Shown: positions 13,836-22,160 of the stretch, in pieces
How positions within the stretch are numbered: the first letter of the stretch is position 1
Layout: every line of letters starts with the position of its first letter
Notes under the pieces: generated by a model
What the model saw: only the letters and a program-made list of their open reading frames with translations
Told to the model about the DNA's origin: nothing
The model's database searches: none
Made by a program: the position numbers and the translations under genes
Assembly (NCBI GenBank): GCA_017416325.1
Contig: JAFQCV010000010.1
Span: 1 to 40,715 of the forward strand
Origin: Oscillospiraceae bacterium
Lineage (GTDB): Bacteria > Bacillota > Clostridia > Oscillospirales > Oscillospiraceae
Direction of reading: 5' to 3'
DNA: 40,715 bases

Positions 13836-14639
13836 ATGTTTAAACCTGTTATTAAGTGGAGTGGCAGTAAACGTAGCCAAGCAGCAAGAATAAAAGAGTA
13901 TTTACCAAAAGAATTTAATAGATATTATGAGCCGTTTATTGGTGGAGGTTCAATGTTATATGCTATCAACCCTCCTGATGCTGTTTGCGGAGATATTTGC
14001 GCCCCGCTTATTGATTTGTGGAATGAAATCAAGCGTGATCCGATGGGACTATCTGAAGCATATAGACAACATTGGACAAAACTGCAAACAGAAGGTTATC
14101 AGGCATATTACGAAATCAGGGATGATTTCAACCGAACCCGTTCCCCTGAAGATCTTCTGTTCTTATCTAGAACCTGCGTCAATGGCTTAATTCGCTTTAA
14201 CGCAAACGGTGACTTTAACAACTCCTTACACCATACTCGCCCTGGTATATCTCCTGACAGTTTAGAAAAAATAATTCTGGATTGGTCTGAGCATATCCAA
14301 GGTGCAGAATTTATTGCTGCCGACTATACTGTTACAACCGAAAGTGCCCAAACGGGTGATCTAATATATTTAGACCCTCCGTATTTTCATACGAAGGGTC
14401 GTTATTATGGTGCGATTAATTTTGATGCGTTCCTCACCTATCTTGAGCATTTGAATAGTAAAGGTATTAAATACATGCTTTCTTTTGATGGTATCAGAGG
14501 AGAGGATGACTTTACTATTGAATTGCCCAAGGAACTATATAGACGGCATGAGTTTATTCCATCGGGAAATTCTAGTTTCAAAAAAGTTATGGATAAAGAA
14601 AGTGTTCACGTTTTGGAGTCACTGTATCTGAACTGGTAA
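13836..14639 (+). CDS. Dam-like DNA adenine methyltransferase (D12 class)
   Basis: 267 aa. The N-terminal motif KPVIKWSGSKRSQAARIKEY with FIGGGSMLYAI is the SAM-binding region of alpha-class (Dam/DpnM, D12) enzymes. Motif IV LIYLDPPYFH is located around residue 180. The length matches Dam-type enzymes. It starts 2 bp after the regulator stop, with GGAGG upstream. Two methyltransferases of different classes in one system often protect the two strands of an asymmetric site, or act on double- and single-stranded DNA as in DpnII-type systems. It converges on the putative endonuclease gene with one base between the two stops. Confidence 0.92.
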   Translation: MFKPVIKWSGSKRSQAARIKEYLPKEFNRYYEPFIGGGSMLYAINPPDAVCGDICAPLIDLWNEIKRDPMGLSEAYRQHWTKLQTEGYQAYYEIRDDFNRTRSPEDLLFLSRTCVNGLIRFNANGDFNNSLHHTRPGISPDSLEKIILDWSEHIQGAEFIAADYTVTTESAQTGDLIYLDPPYFHTKGRYYGAINFDAFLTYLEHLNSKGIKYMLSFDGIRGEDDFTIELPKELYRRHEFIPSGNSSFKKVMDKESVHVLESLYLNW

Positions 14640-14640
14640 C

Positions 14641-16692
14641 TTAGAAGACAACGATATTGGTAAATCCACTTTCCTCTATCTTGTTGCAGATAAACTCTTT
14701 CAGAATTTCAGCGGAATGGGTAGCCGTTACAATTTCAATCTCCCAGCCATGTGCAACCGGATCCATGATGAACAGCATATCGCAGTTGCTCTGTTCAAAC
14801 ACAGTACGGTTTGTTTGCGCAGTTTTTCGCAAATAGGCCGCAGCAGAGATTGTTTCAAATGTGTTGAAGTCAACGAGAATGTCCGATTGCGTCCATGCTC
14901 CAATGCGAGGATAGACTAGCCGTTCCACATTAGGAACATAATTCATGAGGTTTTGGATGTAGTTTACGAGGCCTTCGCCAACATTTTCCTCCAAATCAAA
15001 GGACCGCTCCTTTGATTCAATGGAAAGCAAAACAGGACGATCGAATACCCCAAATAGCTCTAAAACATGATCGGGGCGCTTACCATCAACTTCTTCGCTT
15101 ACACGGGGCAAAGATAGCCAACGCACTTCATGGTTGCCACAAATGACAGAAAGGCCACTCCAGTCGCCACCAGGAGGATTACACATGCCTTCAAAGCAAA
15201 CTTCACGGAGTAGATGTGCAAAAAGAAAATGGATTCCTGCATCCACATCATCTTCGTGGAAGGATTGCGGGATGCTTGAAAAAGCGATTTGGGTCAAACC
15301 ATTTTCATCAGGCTGTTGCTCGATATAGTGCTCCTTCAATGCAGAAGTGTCTAAAAGGACCTCAGCATCGTATGTGTTAATGGCAGGCTTGGTGAGCACA
15401 GGAACATCAAGCGCGATGTAGTTGCTCAAAGAGAGAATGGCGCGCCAAAAACCATTGTAAGCTGCAAGACGTTCGGGACTAGCCATAAGTGCGTTAAAAT
15501 TGCGTTCAACAACTGGTCCGTAAATATATGTCATCACTTCAATATCAGTTGAGGCAAGCATAGCAGCTAACGGCAAAACACCTCTATCAGGTCGGTTGTC
15601 GTCACCTCCGGGTTTAAAACCCTTAATCATACACAAAAGCAAATCTGAGCGATTGGAGGAGATTCGATCAAGCACATTGGTGTCATAGGTTGGATATAAG
15701 CGGCGTATTCCATTCGCCAGTCTGCGTCTATTGGCGGCGGGGATAATTCCAAAGGGAAGATCTTTGGAGGCTAAGCCGACACTAAGACTTTCAACTAAAT
15801 CAAGAAATTCCGGAGAATTCCCATGGTGCCCTTTCCCGGAAATCTTCTTGCGAAAATTGAACCGAGAGTTTGCTAACGAAAAATCAACGATACTCTGCGG
15901 ATGGGTATATAGCTGACTCCATTGTGTAGGTGTAAAATTCGTGGAGGGACGTAAACTACTTGCAAGGAAAAGTACGATGTTTAGATTTTTTTGAAGAATA
16001 ATCGATTCTTCTTCACTTGTATCAAAACCACACATCCGTTTTATGATATATCGAGAAAGTTCTTCTTCAGCAAAATTTTCTTCGTCAAAGCCACGTAGTT
16101 TAGGTTCGGAATGTTTGTCGAATTCTGCAGAACGAACATAAAGTTGTGCGACAAAATTCTCTGAATCATCCGAGAAATTAATATAGCTATAAGGAACTGC
16201 AGGATTAGGAAAACGCAGTGATTTTCGTTCACGTGTTTTGGGATTAAGTTCGTAATTGACAAACTCAACAACGTATATATAGGGGCAGCCGGTTCGACCG
16301 GTAGAGAACGCACGACCACTTCGCTGCCACGCTTGATTACCAGCCTGCAAGGCACTACAAAATTCGATTGCAAAAAGAACGGTTTCTAATCCATTCTCTA
16401 CATAGGTAACAATGGCATCTGGTGTTTCATCGAGGAAACTGCCGCTGTTTTTAAGACCAGTAAAAATATTGGCCTCCCATCTGCTGCGGCCTGCTTTGTT
16501 AAACCCGGGCAGCAGTTCTAACTGCCACTGAAAATCGTATCCTAAATAGCTAAATTGAAGGTTATAAACAATGGTGGACGGGGACATCAAGGAAATTTCA
16601 ATGGATGTCGGGTCGGTTTCGTCTAAAATGAGCTTGGCGATTCGCTCACATTCCACAATATTATCGCCATGTATTCTAAATACTCTCGGCAT
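14641..16692 (-). CDS. Putative restriction endonuclease of the two-methyltransferase system
   Basis: 683 aa from ATG 16692 after GGAGGG; longer starts lack a ribosome binding site. I do not recognise a named enzyme. Two PD-(D/E)xK-like motifs can be read. The first is P91-D92, 18 residues, E110 with AGNQAWQRSGRAFS after it. The second is P540-D541, 18 residues, then E559-S-K561 (SIESKERS). Only the second has the canonical Lys; the first resembles variants with Gln. The gap between them is large and mixed alpha/beta. It is much longer than DpnII-type nucleases (about 290 aa). Its position convergent with two methyltransferases is the main reason for the call. Confidence 0.7.
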   Translation of the reverse strand: MPRVFRIHGDNIVECERIAKLILDETDPTSIEISLMSPSTIVYNLQFSYLGYDFQWQLELLPGFNKAGRSRWEANIFTGLKNSGSFLDETPDAIVTYVENGLETVLFAIEFCSALQAGNQAWQRSGRAFSTGRTGCPYIYVVEFVNYELNPKTRERKSLRFPNPAVPYSYINFSDDSENFVAQLYVRSAEFDKHSEPKLRGFDEENFAEEELSRYIIKRMCGFDTSEEESIILQKNLNIVLFLASSLRPSTNFTPTQWSQLYTHPQSIVDFSLANSRFNFRKKISGKGHHGNSPEFLDLVESLSVGLASKDLPFGIIPAANRRRLANGIRRLYPTYDTNVLDRISSNRSDLLLCMIKGFKPGGDDNRPDRGVLPLAAMLASTDIEVMTYIYGPVVERNFNALMASPERLAAYNGFWRAILSLSNYIALDVPVLTKPAINTYDAEVLLDTSALKEHYIEQQPDENGLTQIAFSSIPQSFHEDDVDAGIHFLFAHLLREVCFEGMCNPPGGDWSGLSVICGNHEVRWLSLPRVSEEVDGKRPDHVLELFGVFDRPVLLSIESKERSFDLEENVGEGLVNYIQNLMNYVPNVERLVYPRIGAWTQSDILVDFNTFETISAAAYLRKTAQTNRTVFEQSNCDMLFIMDPVAHGWEIEIVTATHSAEILKEFICNKIEESGFTNIVVF

Positions 16693-16737
16693 ATAGGAAC
16701 CCTCCATGAAATAGTTTTTCTGCTGGTTTTTTGTTTG

Positions 16738-16766
16738 ATTATAGCATAGAGGATAAGTATTTACAA
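16738..16766 (-). promoter_or_regulatory. Promoter of the putative endonuclease gene
   Basis: On the minus strand TTGTAA (complement of 16761-16766), 17 bp, TATAAT (complement of 16738-16743), about 45 bp before the start codon. No obvious dyad for the controller protein is seen in it. Confidence 0.65.
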
Positions 16767-16785
16767 GAATCCAATAGTTTGTCAA

Positions 16786-17101
16786 AAAACATAATATTTG
16801 TTGGTAGATACAGCTTGGATATTCCTCTGATACTTATTAATCTTAAACTATGGTTCAGAACCCCGATCCTAGAGCGGGGAAATCGGGACAAAAATTTACA
16901 GCGAAGCCGTGAACGATGTGTTGTCGTTCACGGCTTTTCTATCGGCTGCAAAGCCGATTTACAGGCCCAGAATGTTTCCCATGGTCGGGGCGGCTTTTTC
17001 TGTGCCGAGGTGGTGACATGGGCGCAGGTGTCCGGGGTGAACCCCAATGTATATTCTTCGGAAGAAACTGGCAGAATAGGCATATCACGGTGAAGGGAGT
17101 G
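16786..17101 (+). other. Intergenic region with an orphan terminator
   Basis: A 12-bp stem AGCCGTGAACGA (16905-16916) / TCGTTCACGGCT (16924-16935) followed by TTTTCT makes a rightward terminator with no gene before it. A weak promoter (TTGGAT, 17 bp, TAATCT, from about 16813) precedes it, so it could be an attenuated leader of the catalase gene or a short RNA. A GGCT-GCAA-AGCC hairpin follows. No protein-coding gene supported. Confidence 0.45.
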
Positions 17102-17773
17102 ATGTGCTTGTTCAAGCACGAAAAGCAGTTATTTCATCCGGTGGCGGTGGAGCGCCCCAATCCCCAGTACGCGGCACTGCTGCAGGAGCAGCTAGGTGGC
17201 GGCAATGGCGAGCTGAAAGCCGCCATGCAGTATATGTCCCAGAGCTTTCGCATCAAAGATCCGAAGATCAAGGATCTGTTTCTTGACATTGCGGCGGAGG
17301 AGCTGGGGCACATGGAGATGGTTGCCCAGACCATCAACTTGCTCAACGGCCATGATGTGAATGCGGCGCAGGTGCCCAGTGGAGAAATTCAGAGCCATGT
17401 GATCCTGGGACTGAATCCCGGGCTCATCAATGCTTCCGGCTATTCCTGGACGGCAGATTATGTTACAGTGACCGGAGATCTGTGCGCCGATCTTTTGAGT
17501 AACATCGCATCGGAACAGCGGGCGAAGGTGGTCTATGAATACCTGTACCGACAGATCCATGACAAGAAGGTCCGGGAAACCATTGATTTCCTGCTGAACC
17601 GGGAAGAGGCTCACAATCAGATGTTCCGGGATGCTTTCAATGCGGTGCAGAATTCCGGCTCCAATCAGGATTTTGGCACCACCAAGGCAGCAAAGATGTA
17701 TTTCTCCCTGTCCGATCCCGGTCCGAATGCTTTCGCAGGGAACCCGGTGAATCCACCAAAGTTTTCTAACTGA
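17102..17773 (+). CDS. Manganese catalase (CotJC-like)
   Basis: 223 aa. A non-haem dimanganese enzyme of the ferritin-like fold that converts hydrogen peroxide to water and oxygen; in spore formers the CotJC branch is a coat-associated protein. Candidate metal ligands are E37, E67, H70, E138 and H171, in the motifs GELKAAMQYM, AAEELGHMEMV, SNIASEQRAK and REEAHNQMF. The start at 17102 follows AAGGGAG and removes an unsupported N-terminal extension. There are no adjacent cotJA/cotJB genes. The C-terminal ~35 residues (DPGPNAFAGNPVNPPKF) are proline-rich. A terminator follows. Confidence 0.9.
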   Translation: MCLFKHEKQLFHPVAVERPNPQYAALLQEQLGGGNGELKAAMQYMSQSFRIKDPKIKDLFLDIAAEELGHMEMVAQTINLLNGHDVNAAQVPSGEIQSHVILGLNPGLINASGYSWTADYVTVTGDLCADLLSNIASEQRAKVVYEYLYRQIHDKKVRETIDFLLNREEAHNQMFRDAFNAVQNSGSNQDFGTTKAAKMYFSLSDPGPNAFAGNPVNPPKFSN

Positions 17774-17811
17774 TCAGGAAATCTCTTTATTTGATTGCTT
17801 CGTATTGTTAG

Positions 17812-17863
17812 CTGCCGCCAGACGGGATCAGTCGATCCTGTCTGGCGGCAGTTTCTGTTTTTT
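17812..17863 (+). terminator. Rho-independent terminator of the catalase gene
   Basis: An 18-bp stem starting CTGCCGCCAGACGGGATC with loop AGTC and tail TTTCTGTTTTTT. The stretch from 17864 to 18086 shows no gene. Confidence 0.9.
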
Positions 17864-18086
17864 GCTGTAAGAGGAAAGCTGTGATGATGGGCTGCGGTCA
17901 AGAGCTGCACCGGCAAAAAGATACACAGGTTTCAAAAACAGGAAAGCGCCAAGGCGTGGAAGGCGGGCGGCACATAAAACGGCTTTGTTTTTACAGAACG
18001 GACGTTTGTTTTTCGTGGAGAGTGAACAAAAATTTGTTATATGCCATTAAAATTTGTGATTATCAGCATAAAAACACCTAAAACAT

Positions 18087-18115
18087 TTGACAACAGGGAA
18101 TTTTGGATGTATAAT
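18087..18115 (+). promoter_or_regulatory. Consensus promoter of the oligopeptide ABC operon
   Basis: TTGACA 18087-18092, 17-bp spacer, TATAAT 18110-18115. The leader of about 80 nt contains a short AGGTGG/CCACCT stem and a strong ATAGGAGGAAAAATC ribosome binding site. It suggests high basal expression. Confidence 0.85.
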
Positions 18116-18202
18116 TTCATATATTTATGAGAGGTGGTATTTTTGTCGGAGAGCCACCTTAGTAAATAATTATTTCTATATTTTCATATAGGAGGAAAAA
18201 TC

Positions 18203-20353
18203 ATGAAAAAGCTTCTTGCACTGTTGCTGGTTGCTATGATGGCCGTTTCTATGGTCGCATGCGCACCTGCCAACACCGACCCCACAGAGAGCACCAACAA
18301 GAATGTCGAGTACGTTGATCCCTTTAAGGACATCACTGACTACGACGAGCTGTCCGCCGCTGTTTATGACCTGGTTCTGGGCGACTTCTACGAAGCCTAT
18401 CAGGCAGCCCTGGCGGAGAAGAATGTTCCCACCCGCTATGCCTTGATGGCTATTGCCGAGGCTAAGCTGCTGGGCGCAGGCATCTTCCTGCCCACCACTT
18501 CTCGGGGCGGCAACTACGCTATGACCAAGATCGCTCCCTACACCAACACCCCCATCCTGTACGGCAACGACACCTACCGTTTCCACGACCGTATTGTTAC
18601 CAAGGAGCCCATCGAGGCTGCTCACATTGCAGAGATGAAGGCTAAGTGGAACGAAGTAATCGGCACCGGCACTTACGAGCAGTGGGTCAAGGACTACCTG
18701 ACCGGTAAGGGCTACACCATCGAGGACACCGCTACCTTCTACTTTGATGCGGATCTGGAGTCCTGGGATGTTCTGGCAACCTCCAATGCTGCTGACTCCG
18801 AGATCCTCGTCCAGACCTATGACGGTCTGTATGAGTACGATATGGAGAACAAGGCTCAGCCCGCTCTGGCTCTGAGCTACACCGTTTCCGATGACGGCCT
18901 GAAGTACACCTTCAAGCTGCGTGAGGGTGTGGTCTGGGTTGATAACCAGGGCCGTAAGGTTGCTGATCTGACTGCTGACGACTTTGTTGCTGGTATGCAG
19001 CATGCAATGGACCAGGGTCCTGACCTTGGTTACCTGACTGGTGCTGGCTGCGCCAACATCCTTAACGCTGATGCATATATGAACGGCGAAATTACCGATT
19101 TTGCTCAGGTTGGCATCAAGGCTGTTGACACCTACACGGTTGAATACACCCTGTCTGAGGCTACAAGCTACTTCCCCACCATGCTGGGCTACGGCGTCTT
19201 CGCTCCCATGAGCCGTTCTTACTACGAGTCCATGGGCGGCAAGTTCGGCGCTGACTTCGACAGCTCTGCTGAGACTTACCTGTACGGCAAGGGCCCCGAC
19301 TCCATCGCTTACTGCGGTCCTTACATCATCACCAGCTTCACCTCCACAAACTCCATCGTTCTGGAGTCTAATGAGACCTACTGGAATGCTGGCAACAACA
19401 ATCTGAAGTCCTTCACCTACATGTATACTGACGGCACCGACCATCAGAAGATGTACGATGACTTCTTCAACGGCGTTGTTGACACCCTGGGTATGACCAC
19501 CGAGCGTGTCGAGATCGCTAGAAAAGCTGGAACCTTTGATAAGTATGCTTACATCTCCGACACCGATGCAACCACTTACTGCGGCTTCTTCAACCTGCGC
19601 CGTGCTGCTTTTGCTAACTATAACGACGCAAACGTTGGTAAGTCCTCCAAGACTGAGGAAGAGATCGTCCGCACCGGCGCTGCCATGCTGAACCAGAACT
19701 TCCGTCTGGCTCTGGCTATGTCCATCGACCGCGGCACCTACAACGCGCAGTCCGTAGGCGAAGAGCTGAAGCTGAACTCTCTGGTCAACTCCTACACTCC
19801 CGGCAATTTTGTGTTCCTGGAGGAGGAAGTTACTGTCAGCATCAATGGCACTGACAAGACCTATGCTGCCGGTACTATGTACGGCCAGATCGTGCAGGAT
19901 CAGCTGACTGCTGACGGCATCCAGCTGACCGTTTGGAACGGCTCTTCTTCCGTTGGCTTCGACGGCTGGTACAACAAGGAAGCTGTTGCTGCCTACATGG
20001 CTAAGGCTGTCGAGGAGCTGAAGGCAAAGGGCATCGAAGTTTCCGCTGAGAAGCCCATCTATCTGGACATCCCCGTCCGTGGCGACAGCGAGAACTCCAA
20101 GAACCAGAAGAATGCTATGAAGCAGTCCATCGAGGACGCTACCGCCGGCTGCATCAAGGTCAACCTGGTTGAGTACGCTACCCGCGACACCTATCTGGAT
20201 GCTACCTACTGGTACAGCGCTGGCTCTGAAGCCAACTTTGACCTGAACGACGGTTCCGGTTGGGGCCCCGACTACGGCGATCCCTCCTCTTACCTGAGCA
20301 CCATGCTGCCTAACTACTCTGGCTACATGACCAAGTCTCTGGGTATCTTCTAA
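18203..20353 (+). CDS. Oligopeptide ABC transporter substrate-binding lipoprotein, apparently circularly permuted
   Basis: 716 aa with a lipoprotein signal (hydrophobic residues 4-19, lipobox SMVAC, Cys20). From residue ~185 the order is that of a normal SBP_bac_5 protein: SWDVLATSNAADSEILVQTY, DGLYEYD, PALALSYTVSDDGLKYTFKL, REGVVW, then TADDF, and finally GWGPDYGDPSSYLSTM close to the C-terminus. In ordinary family members about 90-110 residues follow that last motif, including an RYxxxxxAExxL helix and a strand reading IP. Here the protein stops soon after, and such a segment is instead at the N-terminus (residues ~45-140: TRYALMAIAEAKLL, GIFLPTTSRGGNYAMTKIAP, DRIVTKEPI). The fold is therefore probably intact but permuted. 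It captures peptides outside the membrane for the OppBCDF proteins encoded next. Confidence 0.88.
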   Translation: MKKLLALLLVAMMAVSMVACAPANTDPTESTNKNVEYVDPFKDITDYDELSAAVYDLVLGDFYEAYQAALAEKNVPTRYALMAIAEAKLLGAGIFLPTTSRGGNYAMTKIAPYTNTPILYGNDTYRFHDRIVTKEPIEAAHIAEMKAKWNEVIGTGTYEQWVKDYLTGKGYTIEDTATFYFDADLESWDVLATSNAADSEILVQTYDGLYEYDMENKAQPALALSYTVSDDGLKYTFKLREGVVWVDNQGRKVADLTADDFVAGMQHAMDQGPDLGYLTGAGCANILNADAYMNGEITDFAQVGIKAVDTYTVEYTLSEATSYFPTMLGYGVFAPMSRSYYESMGGKFGADFDSSAETYLYGKGPDSIAYCGPYIITSFTSTNSIVLESNETYWNAGNNNLKSFTYMYTDGTDHQKMYDDFFNGVVDTLGMTTERVEIARKAGTFDKYAYISDTDATTYCGFFNLRRAAFANYNDANVGKSSKTEEEIVRTGAAMLNQNFRLALAMSIDRGTYNAQSVGEELKLNSLVNSYTPGNFVFLEEEVTVSINGTDKTYAAGTMYGQIVQDQLTADGIQLTVWNGSSSVGFDGWYNKEAVAAYMAKAVEELKAKGIEVSAEKPIYLDIPVRGDSENSKNQKNAMKQSIEDATAGCIKVNLVEYATRDTYLDATYWYSAGSEANFDLNDGSGWGPDYGDPSSYLSTMLPNYSGYMTKSLGIF

Positions 20354-20388
20354 TTTAAGATTTAGATTAGATATTTTTCCAATAACAA

Positions 20389-20512
20389 GGAGGGTGGGCG
20401 AATTTTCGCCCATCCTCCCGATTGGCACTATGGCAAAGCACTGTTGGATAGGAAATGCTGCCCCCAGTATTCCTTGTGGTTTGGTTTTATCTGCCAGGAA
20501 TATTGAGGGCAG
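20389..20512 (+). other. Two long hairpins between binding-protein and permease genes
   Basis: GGAGGGTGGGCGA (20389-20401) pairs with TCGCCCATCCTCC (20406-20418) without a U-tract. CTGCCCCCAGTATTCC (20458-20473) pairs with GGAATATTGAGGGCAG (20497-20512). Such hairpins can protect the upstream mRNA from 3' exonucleases or attenuate, giving more binding protein than permease. This accounts for most of 20354-20582. Confidence 0.7.
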
Positions 20513-20582
20513 TGTTCTCTACTGCCGGGATATTTTTATGCTGTATGTGTTATCCTAAGAGACAAGACGAAGGAGACTGACT

Positions 20583-22154
20583 ATGACAAAATATTTAATC
20601 AGCAGAATCCTGCGGGCACTGTTCTCTGTTGTCCTCGTTATTGCGGTGATCATGGTGATGATCTACTCGTTCCTGGACAAGCAGTCGATCTTTGCCAACG
20701 ATCCTTCTTTCACCAAAATGAAGCTCAATGCAAAAGAAACATACATGATGCAACAGTGGGAGAAGTATGGCTATCTGGACTATGTTCCGTTTGCCGATTA
20801 TCTTCAGGAAGAGGTAAAGGCAGGACGCCTGACCCAAGAGGAAGCTGATTCGGCAAGGCTTGCGATCACCGCCGAAGAAGACGATGAGCATACCAAGGCT
20901 CTGGTGGATGCGTTTACCGAAAAGTATAGAAGCGAAGGCTACGAGGTTGAGCGCCTTCCCGGTTCTTATAAGATCGGCACCAAGAAGTACAAGGAAGGTG
21001 GCGAGCCTCGCCTGTACGCCTCCAAGGATGTTCCCCTGATCAAGCGGCTGGTAACCTACTTTACCGGTCTGATCAAGGTGGATAATATCCATAATGTGGA
21101 GAGTATAGAAGGGGAGCGGGGACTGACCTTTACCTGGCGCGACCCTGCCTACGGCGGAGAAAAATTCTCTCCTGCCATTATGGGTAACGGTACAAGCTAT
21201 AAGTATTTGCTGTACTTTGATGATTCCTTCCCCTATATCCACCAGAATCTGGTGAAGATCCGCCTGGGCGTTTCTTACTCTGTTAATAGAAATATTGACG
21301 TGTTTAACACCATGACGGATGCCCAGGGTCCCCAGAAATTCACCACCATCACCTATCCCAGCGGTGTGGTGGAAACGACTGCGGATGATATCCATTCGCT
21401 GCGATACATTCCTGACACCAAGGATTCCAGTCTGCTGAATCAGAAGTACTATGTGGACAATTATACCGGTGTTACCACCGCCAAATCCGGCTTGTCCCAG
21501 ATGGGGTATTCTTTCAGCATCGGTATCATTTCCGTAATTCTGGCATACCTGCTGGCTGTGCCCCTGGGCGTGATGATGGCGCTGAATAAGGATAAGTTTA
21601 TCGACAAGCTGGGCACTTTCTATATTGTTTTCATTATGGCAGTGCCTTCCCTGGGCTATATCTTTATCTTCCGCGCCATCGGCAGCAGCTTCAAGCTGCC
21701 TACCACATTTGATATGCAAAATCCCACATGGCTGATGTATGTGCTGCCGGTGATTTCTCTGGCTCTGCCCTCCATCGCGAACCTGATGAAGTGGCTGCGC
21801 CGGTATATGATCGACCAGATGAACTCTGACTATGTGAAATTTGCCCGCAGCGGCGGCCTTTCTGAGGGTGAGATCTTCAGTAAGCACATTCTGAAAAATG
21901 CGATCATTCCCATCGTACACGGCATCCCCGGCAGCGTGCTGGGCGCTCTGACAGGCGCTATCATTACCGAGCGTGTGTACCTGGTACCCGGTATCGGTAA
22001 TGTCCTGACAGAAGCCATCAACAAGTATGATAACGGCGTTATCGTCGGCGTCGCGCTGTTCTATGCGCTGCTGTCTGTTACGTCCTTTATCCTGGGAGAC
22101 GTGCTGATGTCCATTCTGGATCCCAGAATTTCCTTCTCTTCGAAAACGAGGTGA
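20583..22154 (+). CDS. oppB: Oligopeptide ABC transporter permease OppB-like, enlarged external domain
   Basis: 523 aa, against about 306 for typical OppB. Membrane helix 1 spans residues ~9-31. The next helix begins only at ~312 (SFSIGIISVILAYLLAV), so roughly 280 residues lie outside the membrane in place of the usual 60-70. The C-terminal five-helix core is standard and has the EAA loop (YVKFARSGGLSEGEIFSKHI, then LKNAIIPI). Start ATG 20583 follows GAAGGAG. It forms the channel with OppC. The extra domain is rich in charged residues and could contact the permuted binding protein. Confidence 0.9.
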   Translation: MTKYLISRILRALFSVVLVIAVIMVMIYSFLDKQSIFANDPSFTKMKLNAKETYMMQQWEKYGYLDYVPFADYLQEEVKAGRLTQEEADSARLAITAEEDDEHTKALVDAFTEKYRSEGYEVERLPGSYKIGTKKYKEGGEPRLYASKDVPLIKRLVTYFTGLIKVDNIHNVESIEGERGLTFTWRDPAYGGEKFSPAIMGNGTSYKYLLYFDDSFPYIHQNLVKIRLGVSYSVNRNIDVFNTMTDAQGPQKFTTITYPSGVVETTADDIHSLRYIPDTKDSSLLNQKYYVDNYTGVTTAKSGLSQMGYSFSIGIISVILAYLLAVPLGVMMALNKDKFIDKLGTFYIVFIMAVPSLGYIFIFRAIGSSFKLPTTFDMQNPTWLMYVLPVISLALPSIANLMKWLRRYMIDQMNSDYVKFARSGGLSEGEIFSKHILKNAIIPIVHGIPGSVLGALTGAIITERVYLVPGIGNVLTEAINKYDNGVIVGVALFYALLSVTSFILGDVLMSILDPRISFSSKTR

Positions 22155-22160
22155 TACGCA

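Noticed and set aside
16731-17093. Coding frames upstream of the manganese catalase that might be cotJA/cotJB remnants
   Set aside because: No CotJA or CotJB motif, no ribosome binding site, and a terminator hairpin lies within the frame.
18127-18162. An 11-codon leader peptide frame before the binding-protein gene
   Set aside because: No ribosome binding site and no regulatory codon run; likely chance.
18176-20428. A 750-codon minus-strand frame opposite the binding-protein gene
   Set aside because: Same cause: biased codons of a highly expressed gene. No ribosome binding site or recognisable protein features.
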